Shown: positions 45,099 to 56,793, counted from the stretch's first letter. The stretch: 64,000 bases of DNA from Gautieria morchelliformis (GCA_015179125.1 WHVA01000084.1:124001-188000), one strand, 5' to 3'. Program-made: numbers and translations. Notes: generated from the letters alone by a model not told the origin.

Positions 45099-45279
45099 AG
45101 AGCTATGCTCTCTAGTTGGAGATTAGAGGTATAATGTCACCTTGTGCCACCCCCATTGTTCCCAGAATACATAGTGGGTCCACTTAGATTAGTAATACAG
45201 ACTCCTCTTTCTCGCTCACTATCAGCTGCGCTAGTAGTTCTGTGCAGTTCATCACCACAGGGAGGCTTCCCTCATTACA

Positions 45280-45512
45280 GTGTTGATTCTTGCCCTTCAG
45301 CAATGCGCAGGGCGTCGATGAACATGAGTGCAGCCTTTAGTGAAAAAGCCCATGTTTCCCAGTTTGTCCCATCGAACTTTTCGATGTTGGACAGGAGCTT
45401 TGAGGTTGTGGTGTCAGCCATGGTGTAGTTGGCTTATTGTGAGACTATGGTACAATTTTTTGCATTGACAAATAGGTTAGGTTAAGTTTTCAGGGTGCAG
45501 GACCCATAACCT
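45280..45512 (-). other. Ty1/Copia fragment: Gag start and primer-binding-like site
   Basis: On the minus strand ATAGGTTATGGGTCC follows a possible LTR end (CTTACA) near 45511. About 80 bp further comes a start codon at about 45421 leading into MADTTTSKLLSNIEKF and WETWAFSLKAAL, a typical Copia Gag N-terminus (FDGTNWxxW). The fragment ends after about 50 codons. It is a small fossil. The LTRs could not be paired. Confidence 0.55.
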
Positions 45513-45694
45513 ATTGTAAGAGCAACCTCTACAGGCAGTCTATAACCTAGATGGCATCAGAAAAGAGTCTGAAGCGCCGTCGTACATGTACACCACTACT
45601 GGTGGGAAATGTTTTTGAAATGTTTAGCTGAGGATATTGAGACAGACTGGCCTATGGCTTACCAAGATCGCGTGGTTAGCTCCAGCAAAGAAAC

Positions 45695-47119
45695 TGTTTT
45701 GGAACCCGTTGAACTAAATGTAAAACTGTGGTGTTAAACACAATTCTAAAGTTCAATCAGAGATTTGACTTTACAAGCACACGCAAGCTTCTAAACTATT
45801 TTAACAGAGAACCCAATTAAGAAATTATACTCCGGTGAACAATCAGAATCAGTATTGGTACAGGAAGTGTAGTAATAGAGATTTAACTGAACACGTGTAG
45901 TTCTCAGATTGTGCAATACTTTGTGAGGTCAAAGAATGTTATTAGGCGTCCAAGGGTCCAGATACTTTAAGGGGGAAAGCTACCTAGAGTCTTAGGACCG
46001 TGGGTCGAGTGAATTAAAGACAACAATAATCCCCAAGACGTGAAAAGATAGTTCTGCGCTTGAACTCTTCCTCAGTTCAAGTATGTCACTATTCTCGTGG
46101 CTTTTCTGGTTTTCCAACTCAACAAACGTAGGATATTAACTCACTTACCCTGAGTTAGGTTAATATCTGCAGTGCGTTGATTGATCAAGAAAGATCAATT
46201 ACTCAAAAGGCTATTAACCCACTTAACTCAGAGTTAAGTTAATAAACTATTGCGTGAATTGAATAACTAATAACCAAGTCTATTAGATCACTGCTCAGAG
46301 TGGCGTCTAATGTACAGGATTACTAGTCAGTTACTCTTAGTAATGTTGCTGTTCGCAGCGCGATTATTCAGAGCCTGCTGCAATTAAAATAGAGCACTCT
46401 TGTACTTCTCAGAGCCAATCAGAGTTGCTGCAATCTTAGACTGTAGCCAAGTCAGTGAGCCAGTACTTCAGTACAAGGCTGTGTTGAAGTCACACTTCAG
46501 TTACTCAAGGTATGAGTGGTTTGGGTGAATTGCTTCACTGCTAAAACTGCAGGCTATTTATACTGCATCTATCTAGCTTATGTAACTACTGCTAGGAACC
46601 TTGTAGAGGCTTCTACTACTGTGAAGAACCTTGTGGAAGCTTAGAGAAGCTTCAGGAAAGGTTTGGAAACTATTGGAAGGCTGTGGAAGGTTCTATTGCT
46701 ATATTGGGTTAAAGTCACAGCTCTGTGACAGTAAAGCTAAGAGTATGTAAGAAACTCCCACGCTCATGTGATTATCATGTGACGAAGGAAAGTCATGTGA
46801 CTTCAAGCTGGATTGAGGTCATGTGACTGTGTCATGTGATTGTCAGGTGACCGTAGATAATCAAGTGACTTTGAGGTCAGGTGATTGTCAGGTGACTGTG
46901 GATGATCAGGTGACTTTGAGCTGTTTTTGAGGTTGTGTGATAGTCATGTGACCGTGGGGGATTCTTAGCTAAACTATCAAGAGATTGTTGTATCTTGTGG
47001 ACCCAATGTGAGTGTAGCATAGAAATATTAATACAACCTTTCTTGAGGACATTTGAAACTAATTAACTACCTAGTAAATGTTCATAAATAGGTAGCTACT
47101 TTGTGGACGATCCCTAACA
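45695..47119 (+). mobile_element. Solo LTR D (1425 bp), same family as C
   Basis: Starts TGTTTTGGAACCC like C and ends ATCCCTAACA, with the perfect 5-bp duplication GAAAC at 45690-45694 and 47120-47124. No coding sequence. A run of GTCATGTGACT/CAGGTGACT words at about 46760-46950 forms a degenerate tandem repeat inside it. Confidence 0.87.
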
Positions 47120-47124
47120 GAAAC

Positions 47125-47580
47125 CTCCGCGAATAGATTTAGGCTTAAAAAACCTACAATGTTTCATTGAGGTTTGGCAGAACTCTCTGTGACATATGTT
47201 GTAACTCGTCAATAATATATTATTGCACAACATCTTGGTGACCATACTTAGCATTTCTGCAGCCTGAATATTCAGCTCTCATCGACAATACTAGCGGCTC
47301 TTCATGAGCCACTTCCCGCCGTATATAACCCTGTCCAAATGTCTTAAAAATCTGCTCAATCTTGCCTGGTACATATCAACATTGCCCATTCCAAATGTTT
47401 CATACTCGCTGCCCGTGAATTCCGCATACCCAGGCCGTCCTCACTCCACCTGATCCATATCAGCCTCACCCCTTCCTTCCAACTCTTTCTATTCCTGCCC
47501 GTCCTATGATGATTGCAAACCCTCTGCAATTCCTCGTCATGGTTAGCCGAGGTGTTTATTTCAACACATGCATGACGTAC
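47125..47580. other. Unassigned stretch
   Basis: AT-rich at first, then mixed. No gene is recognised. It probably includes the 3' flank of the ferritin-like pseudogene. Confidence 0.35.
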
Positions 47581-47990
47581 AGTGGTGTCTGATGGCATGC
47601 CTGACCAGGAGAAGGTCAGGAGGGTACCAGCACTGGGTGTGCCGGTGTTGGTTAGGGTAAGGGCCATGTTTGCTGTAGAAAAGCCGTTAAGTATGCTTGA
47701 TAGATGTCATACAGTGCACTTACACGGGATACCAGTGTCACAACCAGAGATGAAACTGCCAGCAATGGCCAGGACCTCGCTTTGCCACATGGCCACATCG
47801 AAACCTTGCATCCCGGGGATTGCTGTGCCAGTGCCTGACAGGACGTTGAGCACCGTTTGTTTGGTGACGAGCTTCAATCATCAGGATGGAGCCAGCGGCT
47901 TCCAGGACTGGAGGGTCAGATATGAGGTGTGCAGCACCAAGGTACTTGAGACACCGAGACATGCGAAAGGAGAATGGCGAGGTCATTGAA
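47581..47990 (-). pseudogene. Ferritin-like domain protein fragment (Rds1-like)
   Basis: The minus strand reads YLGAAHLISDPPVLEAAGSI, LMIEARHQT, then in a shifted frame VLNVLSGTGTAIPGMQGFDV, AMWQSEVLAIAGSFISGCD and TGIP. After a 50-60 bp intron (GTAAGT..CTACAG) comes ALTLTNTGTPSAGTLLTFSW up to a donor at 47581. This order matches the fungal ferritin-like (Rds1/stress response) family, whose helical bundle carries a Glu..His pair as in EARHQ. A 4-bp AAAC duplication near 47868 shifts the frame. The N-terminal helices and the C-terminal part are missing, so it is a decayed host gene. Confidence 0.7.
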
Positions 47991-48016
47991 AGACGCAACT
48001 GGTTCAACCGTGCACA

Positions 48017-48075
48017 TGCACTCTGAGCCCACCAGTGACAAATGTAACATTTGCCACTGGTGGGTTCAGAGTGCA
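48017..48075. repeat. Long near-perfect palindrome
   Basis: Two 29-bp arms starting TGCACTCTGA, separated by a single A, with only two mismatches. It lies about 25 bp upstream of the ferritin-like fragment on its coding strand. It may mark a recombination or replication breakpoint. Confidence 0.8.
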
Positions 48076-48079
48076 CGAT

Positions 48080-49637
48080 GCTAGGCGATGAAGACTGTGG
48101 TGGGCAACAACTTGTTGATTGGTTTAGCGTACGTACCTTTTAAATGTGTCTCACGTGACTCTTGAACATCCCGATAACAATATCGGGGGACCAAAAATAG
48201 ATGTAAGATATTCAGTATGCAACCATGTCTGAGCATGGCTGATACTTACTATATATTTGTATGTAATATGACTTTCGAAAGTTGTGAGGGACGATGGAAT
48301 GGTGAATTTGTAAGGGCAACCCTGGCTGGTTGTGGAGATCACACTACCACACAACTGACAAGGGGAAATCCAAAGAGAAAAGTCTAAGGACCCCCAATGT
48401 CAGCGAGCCCGTATTATACTACACTGCGCAGCCAGGGACAACACTTGGCACCTGCCATCAACCCTGCATCCTCCTGACCTCCCTGACCCTTGATCGACCC
48501 TTGATGCCACCTATTACGCGAGTCACTTGATTTCCGACACTGTTCCGAGAGTGGAAGTCGGAAATTGGAGTGGAACTGGCAAGGCGAACAGAACTGGTGG
48601 AAGTTCTCCCAGAAGCGGAATCATTTCCGAAAGCGGAGGCGGAGATGGAATCGGAACTGGAAGCGGAGTCGGAAATGGAGTCGGAACTGGGTGTGGTGTC
48701 GGAACTGGCGATGGAAAACAGGGTGTCCCCTGGCAGAATTTATCCATGATGGAGAAGAGAATGTGGAGTGGATGAAAAGCGGGAAGTTAAAGAGGGACGA
48801 GTGGACCTGGTTATGCGGGACCTGTGTGGAAGCAGGCCAAGTGGCTCACTTTAAGCTCACTTCAAGCTCATGCGGCCATGGAAGAAATATTGAGTTAAAT
48901 ATCAATCCGGGGAATAGTGTCAGTCAAGGGTTTTGATCATGTATCAGACACCAACCTTATAGAACCTCATACAGAGCTTTACGTTACGTGAGTAAAGATA
49001 TTGACCAGATACTCCATGTGTGCAGATGTCGAAGTCCCACAGTAACCATCGTGAGACCTGAAAGTTGACGTTTGGGAGACATGGTAGACGAAATGTGCAT
49101 GAAAGGTTTCAGAAGTCTCGCACAAATAATACATCACAATGTTTTGGTCACAGCATATTGTAAACCTGTCGCAAAGCAAAAATCCCGACTGGTGGTGTAT
49201 TAGGTACTTGTACTAGGTGATGAGTAATAAGGACTATGTCATGCAAGAAAGAGAGGACAATGTTGGCTCAGCAATCGGACACTTGGATTTACAACATTTG
49301 GTATTCTAGTTGTCGAAATATCACGTTCGCAAGTTCTGGTACACGGAGTCAAATTGACGCGTTGCCTTAGGTAATGCAAACCGCTGTAACACGCGTTGGT
49401 CACGTGTTCAGCTTAATTAGCCTGGGAATTATTATGTTCTCGGGCGCTTATGTTATAAGTGGTTAATAATTTATTAGTGAGTTGATAATTTTTAGGCAAC
49501 AAATACGGGAACGTAAAAGATACAGTGAGAATTCCAAAGCCAGCTTGATCCGTGCAGAAATGCGTTTGGTCTAACGACTGGATATTGAATATTGTCGAAT
49601 ATTTGAATATTTTCCAAGACTATATATCAATTGTACA
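48080..49637. other. Unassigned intergenic region with a simple repeat
   Basis: No gene is supported. It contains the GGA-rich repeat at 48540-48722. The sequence just before 49638 is unique. Homology to the F-box promoter of the other copies starts at about 49638. Confidence 0.4.
48540..48722 (+). repeat. Degenerate GGAAGTCGGAACTGG minisatellite
   Basis: An imperfect tandem array of short words such as GGAAGTCGG, GGAATCGG and GGAACTGG. It is open in two frames only because of its composition (Gly/Thr/Ser or Pro/Val/Thr). A similar word mix occurs in the LTR of element B. Confidence 0.55.
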
Positions 49638-49768
49638 GCGGAGTTTGATCATGCCACTTACGCGGGTGGCGTTGTTCCTTGAGCTCATCCTCTCATCTCC
49701 TCGTTGTCTAGAGTATCTACTTGGACGGCTGTAGCCCCGTGTCAACTTACACGGTGACCTAGAGTCGG

Positions 49769-52134
49769 ATGATGGACGTATCCTTTCGAGCCCCTAGTTC
49801 CTCCAAGGATAGTGGCGACAAGAGCCGCCACGCTAGTGTCATCCGCCAACGCGATGTCACCGTTTTAAGACGAAAGTCACTAATGGATTCGACGTCCTCC
49901 GAGTCTGGTGCAGAGGCATCCACGGCGGTCGGCACAAAACGTACAAGAGGCCGTCTCGACGAGCCGGAAGGGCCTAAGTATAGTTCTCTTGCTCCATCTG
50001 GTGTTTGCTTTGATTTAGACCCCATGTCTACCATCGTTATTGGAGCCAAGAGGGTCAGGATTGTCGACAGTGCAGGAGAGAACAGGGATAGCGAATGGCA
50101 CCAGTCTTTATTCGTCGAGAAGAATCACCGGGAAAAGCAGGAGCCTGTACCTCAAACTGCAATTAAACACACCGGTGTCCTCGTAATACCTGCGCGGGCC
50201 TCGCTTGCAGGACTTCCAGAAGAACTGATTATTGATGTTCTTACAGAGCTGGGCGTTGGTGATGTCATATCTTTACGACGGGTACGTTTGAACAACTCTT
50301 TCGCGGAACTTGTGATCGTTACATGTCAATGCATCCAGACCAACAAACGCCTCGCGAATGTCACACGAGCCAGAGTGATCTGGATAAAACGTCTCTGCCA
50401 ACTCCTACACCATCTGCAGATTGCCCAAGGTCCCGCAACACAGGTCCCCACACGCGATCTTGAGCACGCCGTTATCCGCCCGTATATCTTCGACTATAAA
50501 TGGCTTCGTAGCCGTGCATGCCACGAACGCCCTATGGCATCAAAGGTCCTCTCGACAGGCTGGAGCGAGGCTGGAGACATTCGATTTCCGATGTTGATGC
50601 CGGGGGGACGTTGGCTTCTCGCAGCATGCGATCACCCACGATCTCCCACCAGCGCTGTATGCATCTGGGACCTGCATGACGGGACACAGCCTCCTGATGC
50701 ACAGATGATTGCAGAAGGTAGAATAATCTCCATGGACGTCAAGATGGACCGAAAGGGTACTTTTGGCATCTTGGCGGTTTTGTCCGAGAAAGACAAGTAT
50801 GTGGCATGAAATCGGCTCGTGGGAATCTAATTTAAAGTATATTCGAACTATCCAGTTTCACGCCGCCTGCACCTGTAGCTCTTTTGGGCCGAGTGGATGT
50901 TTATGCGGTTATTTTCGCGACTGATAAAGATGCCTCGAAATTTCGTCGAATGGATACGTTTTTGCTGGGCAGGCAACAAGGCTCAGAGGTGCAAATCTAT
51001 CCAGAGCGCGGACGCGTCATTGTAGATTTATTCGACCGCGTGCTCTTTTGGGATTATAAACCCGTTAACATGTGCGCGTTGATGCGCACGGCAAGAAGAC
51101 GACGCGATCATCACGAGGTAGGTCATTCGCCGCCCTTATTTCTTCCCTTTGTCCAACAGCCATAACTGACCGTATTCCGTATCATATACATAGGCCGCAC
51201 ACGCGTTTACCCACACCCACAAATATCTCATCATAGCAGATGGAGACGGATCTGAATTAATAGTGTTCAAATTGCCTCCCCTCCTCATCCGTCCAGCGCG
51301 ACTCAGCGATCTGGCCTTGTTTGACATCCCCCATATCAAGTGCACACCTTGCCGTCTTTCGCGCTCTCGCTTCGCTTCTCTACCAACCGATTGGTCGATA
51401 TCTCGACTATACCTGATGACAGTGCTCCCGCTCCTCCTGCCGCCGACGAGGCACCCGCGCAGGGTGGCATATTCATGCCTCAGTTGGACATTCATGGTGA
51501 CGAGGTGGATCCTTGTTCCGAACCCTCGGAGCGCGGCTTGCTTTTTATCGATGCGGCCTCATGCGACTCATATCTGTTGTGCTCCTTCCCTACTCACGAG
51601 CTCTCCTCGAACGCTGGCTCTGTAGACAACTTTTGTTTCACGTCGATGGACCGCGGAGACGCGCAGGAGCAGGCACGCTCAGGTGCGAGAGATTTGTCCG
51701 GAACGCGCAGCAAGAGCGCCAAGGCGAACGCGCTGTGGGTTGGCGCCATAGGCGGCATCCCTTCCGCGATGGACAGAGACTCGGGCGGCAGCTCGCCCAG
51801 ATCTGAAGCGCAGAATGTCGTCTTGATGCGCAACCCCGACCACGACGCAAGTCTCATCGTCTTGTCGGCCACGATCCCGGCCGCCGTCGACTTGGGCCCG
51901 GGCCAGTCGAGGATTACTGACATCGAACAGGGCGCGGCGAAGACCGTGCTTCCCATGCCTGTTGCTGGGAGCGTCGACGCAAGCCATGGGGGGCCAGCGG
52001 CAGTACGCGTCGAAGGGGCGAGTGTGGACGAGATCAGCGGGAGGGTGTGCCTAGTTGAGACGGCCACTTTTATGGACAGCGTCGCGGGTCGACCCCCCAC
52101 TCGATCTTGGCTGAGGCTCCTGGAATACGCATAG
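49769..52134 (+). pseudogene. F-box protein, copy 3 (frameshifted)
   Basis: The exon pattern matches copies 1 and 2: 49769-50281, 50339-50796, 50856-51117 and 51194-52134. The F-box LPEELIIDVLTELGVGDVI and all splice sites are kept, although the second donor is now AA|GTATGT and exon 3 starts with a different, still open, 12-residue stretch (TPPAPVALLGRV). One base is missing near 51323-51332 (GACATCCCCC against GACCTTCCTCC), which shifts exon 4. The rest of exon 4 reads open in the shifted frame to a stop at the expected place. It is more diverged from copies 1 and 2 than they are from each other. A sequencing error at the C run cannot be excluded. Confidence 0.75.
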
Positions 52135-52208
52135 ACCCATTCTCAGGCGGGCCGCTGAGTCCTAGGCTCTACCACTTATGAGGCTTCCATATACAGTATG
52201 CTTTTATG

Positions 52209-52571
52209 CGGCTTCCAGATATGCTTTTAGGGATTGGACAAAGTACAGCGTTGTCCAGGATCTATGACACGAACCACGTGACTTTTCTCTCCACGTTCCA
52301 CAAACTTCTTTTCTATTGTTCCAATGCTATATAACCCCCACATTCCGCCTACCTCTCTTTGCGTCCTTCTCACATATCTCGCACTCGATAGCCATAAAGG
52401 CTTCGAGCTTTTTCTTTCCACACCCACCCTGACCCATTCCCCCTTTTTTCCTTTTGTACATATACCTGCGCCGGCTCGAGCACGGTCCAAGTCCCGGTCG
52501 CGCGAAAGAGCGCCGGCATCGGTATCCAATCCAGTTTACTCACCCAATCCGTCACGACCGAGTAAGCATAG
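52209..52571. other. Copy-3-specific segment in the F-box 3' flank
   Basis: About 360 bp with no counterpart in copies 1 and 2, whose flanks run straight from CAGTATGCTT to CCTTGTCCTC. It contains CACGTGAC and a TATATAACCCCC stretch near 52328, as in a promoter, then a short pyrimidine-rich frame (52324-52599). No family is recognised. Confidence 0.45.
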
Positions 52572-52950
52572 ATGGCCTGCTTGTCCTCGATATATATAGT
52601 TTACAATGGTTATTATGATTTCCGATATACCGGGGAGGCCGTCTGATGTAACGCATGTCACTTACTTACGAGCGGCTCCTACGAGCGTATTTCTTCATTC
52701 CCTCAGTTCTGATCAAGAAACTCAGAGAGGTAGGACTAAACGTAGTAGGCACGCTTCGTATAACCCGTAGGTTGCGTGTGACCTCCGAGTCGCATGCGCG
52801 TGTAGCCGTTGTTACCGAGGTTGAGACCTGGATCAACCCATCGATCTATTCGCTCTCAGCAGAGTCGCTTCGATCGGTGGCATAAAGCCATTGCTAAGCG
52901 ACTGCACTTTCCGTTCTCGCAAAATATCTCAACCAGTTGTTCTCCTTAAA

Positions 52951-53276
52951 CACTAGGTGCAAGTCACTGTTTGTTTACCATAACCTATGAATAGTGAAAA
53001 AGAGGAAATCTTGTAATAATTTGAAACTAGGGCAAATGAAGAATACTTTCTTTTTGTTTACAATTTAAAACATCAAGAAAATCTGAACAAACACAGATGA
53101 ACATTTATAAGAAATAAATTGTGACAAAATAAATCCTATTCACATAAGATGGAAGAAATTATTATTTGCCTTTATTCAGATTTTCTTGATGTTTTAAATC
53201 GTGGACAAAAAGAAGGTATTCTTCACCATTTACCATAGTTTCAAATTATTACAAGATTTCCTCTTTTTACCTAGTG
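52951..53276. mobile_element. Foldback MITE L (326 bp)
   Basis: Ends CACTAGGT and ACCTAGTG, with long imperfect inverted arms (AAAAAGAGGAAATCTTGTAA at about 52997 against its reverse complement at about 53248, continuing through AAACATCAAGAAAATCTGAA). It is AT-rich with no coding sequence. It sits in the 3' flank of F-box copy 3 at the same CTCCTTAA position where solo LTR E inserted in copy 2. The target duplication is unclear. Confidence 0.75.
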
Positions 53277-54282
53277 TTACTGTAATACTGGATCTCTTCT
53301 GTGGCTCACCGACCATTCACAACTTCAAGCTTCAGGTCTTAGTTCCACGCTAATAATGCGGTTGAATGGTCTTCAGCTGTTTGCATCGGACGAGAATACA
53401 CACGTCATTTTACTGGTCCCAGTGTAGTACATAGAGATAGGCGGCGCCCGTTTATGGAAAGACAGTCTATTGGTAGGTAGTGAATAATTTTCAGCTACTT
53501 ATCATTCATTCTATTGAAAAAACGAAACTTACGACTTTTTGTTTTCATAGTGCGCCCGGCGACCGATGTGTACCTAGGACGAAGGTCATGTGGACGGCAC
53601 ACCAATGTTGTTTGCATGGATGTGGTACGATGAACATGGTTGATGACATCGTATCATAGTGCCCGCGGTATTTCCTGCCAGGAATAACTCGCGCGCTGCT
53701 GTTGCCTGTTGGACGCACCGCCTAATACGTACTGGAAGAGCTGCTGTGAGAACGATCATGATGTCCGCGGTCGGCGGCATACTGGTACCAGGTAATTGTG
53801 GGAAGACCGATCCCACGTGGACGCAATACCCACCGGCGCGGCGGCACGCCGGCACCCGTATGGCTACTCACTCATGTTTTCGAACGTTACTGTACCTCCA
53901 GAGCGATCCATCGTAGTTATCATGGCCCAGCGGCTCTCCAGGGGTTGTTATGCATATAAACAGGCAAGGCGTTCATTCTCTCGTCCAGGATCGATGCTAC
54001 TATATAAGAGTGTTTTGTGTCGGACCGAGTATGCGAAAACGAGAGTCGAAAACTGCAGGGTTGCGTTCAGGGTTGTACGTTGTGCCTCCCATGGAGCATA
54101 TCACTGCTCCTTGGAACAAAAGTGCCATTACCCGCGAATATCAGAACCAAGTTTTACTTCTGTAGATATGTTGTCGGTACCTTTACGCACGGCCAAGAAA
54201 AAAAAGGAGTGCCTGTTTACGTAAGCCATCTTTAAGTAAAAAAAAATCGCGGAATGGCACGATGCTACCATATTCGACAACG
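53277..54282. other. Unassigned stretch upstream of ERG6
   Basis: Starts with the last bit of F-box flank homology (CTGGATCTCTTCTG, near 53290) and then unique sequence. No gene is supported. A plus-strand frame at 53796-54224 has no family signal. Confidence 0.35.
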
Positions 54283-54629
54283 TATATAAAGCTCGCGTGT
54301 GGGTAAACGACGGACTACTCCTACTTATTTCGCCCTCTTCTCCCTCGATACACATACACTCCTCGGTGGGTAAACGACGAACACTCCTTACTTCTTTCGC
54401 CCTCTCCTCCCTCGATACACATACACTCCTCGGTGAGTCGCGGTCTCATAAGAGCCAGTTTAGGATGTCAATTTGCTCTGCAATACTCGCGACGTGCTCC
54501 ATGGGCACGCTGGGTGACATTTCCTTCGGGAAACCATTCAAGTCTCTGAAACCTTGCCTTTTTGATTCTCTGTGTTCCGCTCCTATCTATCCTGAGGCTG
54601 ACCCGTCCCCTGTGCTGTCTCACGTAGCG
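54283..54629 (+). promoter_or_regulatory. ERG6 TATA box, duplicated leader and probable 5' UTR intron
   Basis: TATATAAA at 54283-54290 is followed by two tandem 67-bp copies (54300-54366 and 54367-54433) of a pyrimidine-rich leader. The second copy ends in GTGAGT, a good donor. CTCACGTAG at 54619-54627 is a good acceptor three bases before the ATG. I infer a 195-bp 5' UTR intron (54433-54627), which would remove the upstream ATG codons. The first leader copy ends in the weaker GTGGGT. Confidence 0.55.
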
Positions 54630-55961
54630 ATGACGGCCACACCCGACGGACGCGTGGACTCGCGAATCCAAAACTACACCGGGTTCTGGCAGAAAGACAC
54701 ACAGCTGGACTCGCCGGTCGACAAGGACACGCGGGTGGAGAACTACAAGGAGGTGATCAACGGTGAGACGGAACTCGTTTTATATTATATGCGTTGAATG
54801 CATTCTAATTCGTAATTCGTGCAGGTTATTATGACGGTGCGACGGAGCTGTATGAGTATGGGTGGGCGCAATCGTTCCATTTCTCGCGGTTTTATAAGGG
54901 AGAAGGGTTTTATCAATCAGTGCGTTTCGTCTGCCCCGTGTTTAATCTAGCAGTCCATTCACGGTTCGCGGGTTCCCCCAGCTCGCGCGGCACGAGCACT
55001 ATCTAGCGGCGCAGATGCAGCTTAAGCCCGGCATGCGCGTGCTCGACGTCGGCTGTGGCGTCGGCGGGCCCGCACGGGAGATCGCGGGCTTCGCAGACGT
55101 CAACATCGTCGGCGTGAATAACAACGAGTTCCAGCTCGGCCGGGCGCTGCGGTACACGGCGCGACAGGGTCTATCAAAACACGTCACGTTTGTCAAGGGC
55201 GACTTTATGAGGCTCGCCGAGATTTTTGGCGAGGAGTCCTTCGATGCGGGTGGGTTGTCTGGATCTGAGACTGCTTTTGCGTGGCATTGTTCCCTTCTGA
55301 TGGGCGTGTGTAGTGTATGCCATCGAGGCCACGGTGCATGCGCCTACATTTGAAGGGGTGTATAGCGAAATCAAGAAGGTCCTCAAGCCCGGAGGCATCG
55401 TTAGTGATTACTCTTTTACTTGCGCAATCCGCACTCACGTCCCTTGTTAGTTTGGGGTCTACGAATGGTGCATGACGGACACATGGGATCCCTCGATCCC
55501 CAGCCACAAAGACCTTGCCCACCGCATCGAGCTCGGCAACGGGATCCCGCAGATGCGCACGCTTGGATCCTCGATTTCGGCACTCAAGACGGTCGGGTTC
55601 GATATCCTGCACCAGGAGGATCTTGCGGAGCGCGGGGACGCGGTGAAGTGGTATTACCCATTAGAGGGCGATATGCGGAAGGCGCAGACACTATGGGATA
55701 TCATCACATGCTGGCGGACGAGCTGGAGCGGCAAGCACGTCACGCAGAGCGTGATCTGGCTAATGGAAAGGACGGGTCTAGCTCCGAAGGGCACGTATGA
55801 CGTTGGGGAGGCGCTGATTATAGCAGCAGATGCTATTGTGGAGGGGGGTCAGAAAAAGGTGGGTGACATTTGTTTCCTTGGAGGCGGTAGTGGCTGATGT
55901 GGGATAACGACAGCTTTTCACGCCGATGCTGCTGGTCATCTGTCGGAAACCGGAGGCGTAG
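54630..55961 (+). CDS. ERG6: Sterol 24-C-methyltransferase
   Basis: Catalyses S-adenosylmethionine-dependent methylation of zymosterol-type sterols at C-24 in ergosterol synthesis, on ER or lipid-droplet membranes. Inferred exons are 54630-54762, 54825-54919, 54982-55249, 55314-55399, 55451-55858 and 55914-55961, giving 1038 nt and 345 residues, the usual length. Motifs in order are the sterol-binding aromatic stretch [18 protein letters not shown], the SAM-binding motif [16 protein letters not shown], the second aromatic region [26 protein letters not shown] and [14 protein letters not shown]. The C-terminus reads [15 protein letters not shown]. All splice sites are GT..AG, and I see no break. 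The start is chosen because MTATPDGRV aligns with the usual N-terminus and follows a clean acceptor. Confidence 0.93.
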
Positions 55962-56793
55962 TTGTTTGTCTTGGCTTGTTTGTGTTTGTCTTTATACGTC
56001 ATAGATTGTGATCGGTCGTCGCGTGGGCTCTACTTAATTACCAGGTACATACTGTATATAATGCCGGGCCGGCTCAGGCACGCTGAGCCTGAAATCGTCG
56101 AGAAGGGATATACAGCAGCGTTTCCTTTTCGAGCAAGACTCAAAGAGTGGCGCCAAGAACCTTCGGGCCTCCTGTGGGAAAGTGCCCAAGGCCATCACCG
56201 TTGTCAACGACGCTGATCGCAGGAAACCATGATTGCATACACTGCCTCGCGTCCACTCCCAATGCGCGCTGTACAATCCTGTACTTCAAGTACACGACTA
56301 AGTATGTAGGAATTAAGCACGACAAATCTCAATTTCACAATGCTGCCTTATCCTGTATACATCTCCTATACTGCCTTCAGCGTCGTCGTGCACAACACTT
56401 TCCCGTCCAAGTCCCACAGAGGGCCAGGGAGGTATTCATTCCCCGGCGAAGCCTGGCGCTATTTGTGTACCTCCTTTCGGAAATCCTTGGCTGCGCTCCC
56501 TCTTAATTCCCAGAATCCCACCCACGGGTGCGTCAGAAGCGCAGCTTTCAGCAGAGAGAAATCGGACGCTCATCTTGAGCTATTTTTAGACCCGAGTCGC
56601 ATCTCTTGACGACTCGTGCGATTTTGATACAACATGTAAGTCACCTGTGTTCTTCGCAGTAGTGTTTGATTGTTCGCTTCGCGTGTTAAAGGTTACAAAA
56701 ACGGTCATGCACGGTCGCACCTGGTCCGCGCAGTGACCTCCAATGCCTTATAAGTATTGATGAACCCCCTGCCAGGAGTCTACCTTTCCACCC
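55962..56793. other. Intergenic between ERG6 and tannase 1
   Basis: Several short frames without recognisable motifs. A TTATAAGT stretch near 56750 lies about 45 bp upstream of the tannase 1 start and may be its TATA element. Confidence 0.4.

Noticed and set aside
45099-45280. Copia 3' LTR paired with 45512 onward
   Set aside because: Both begin TGTAAGAG but I see no similarity after that, so no LTR pair can be claimed.
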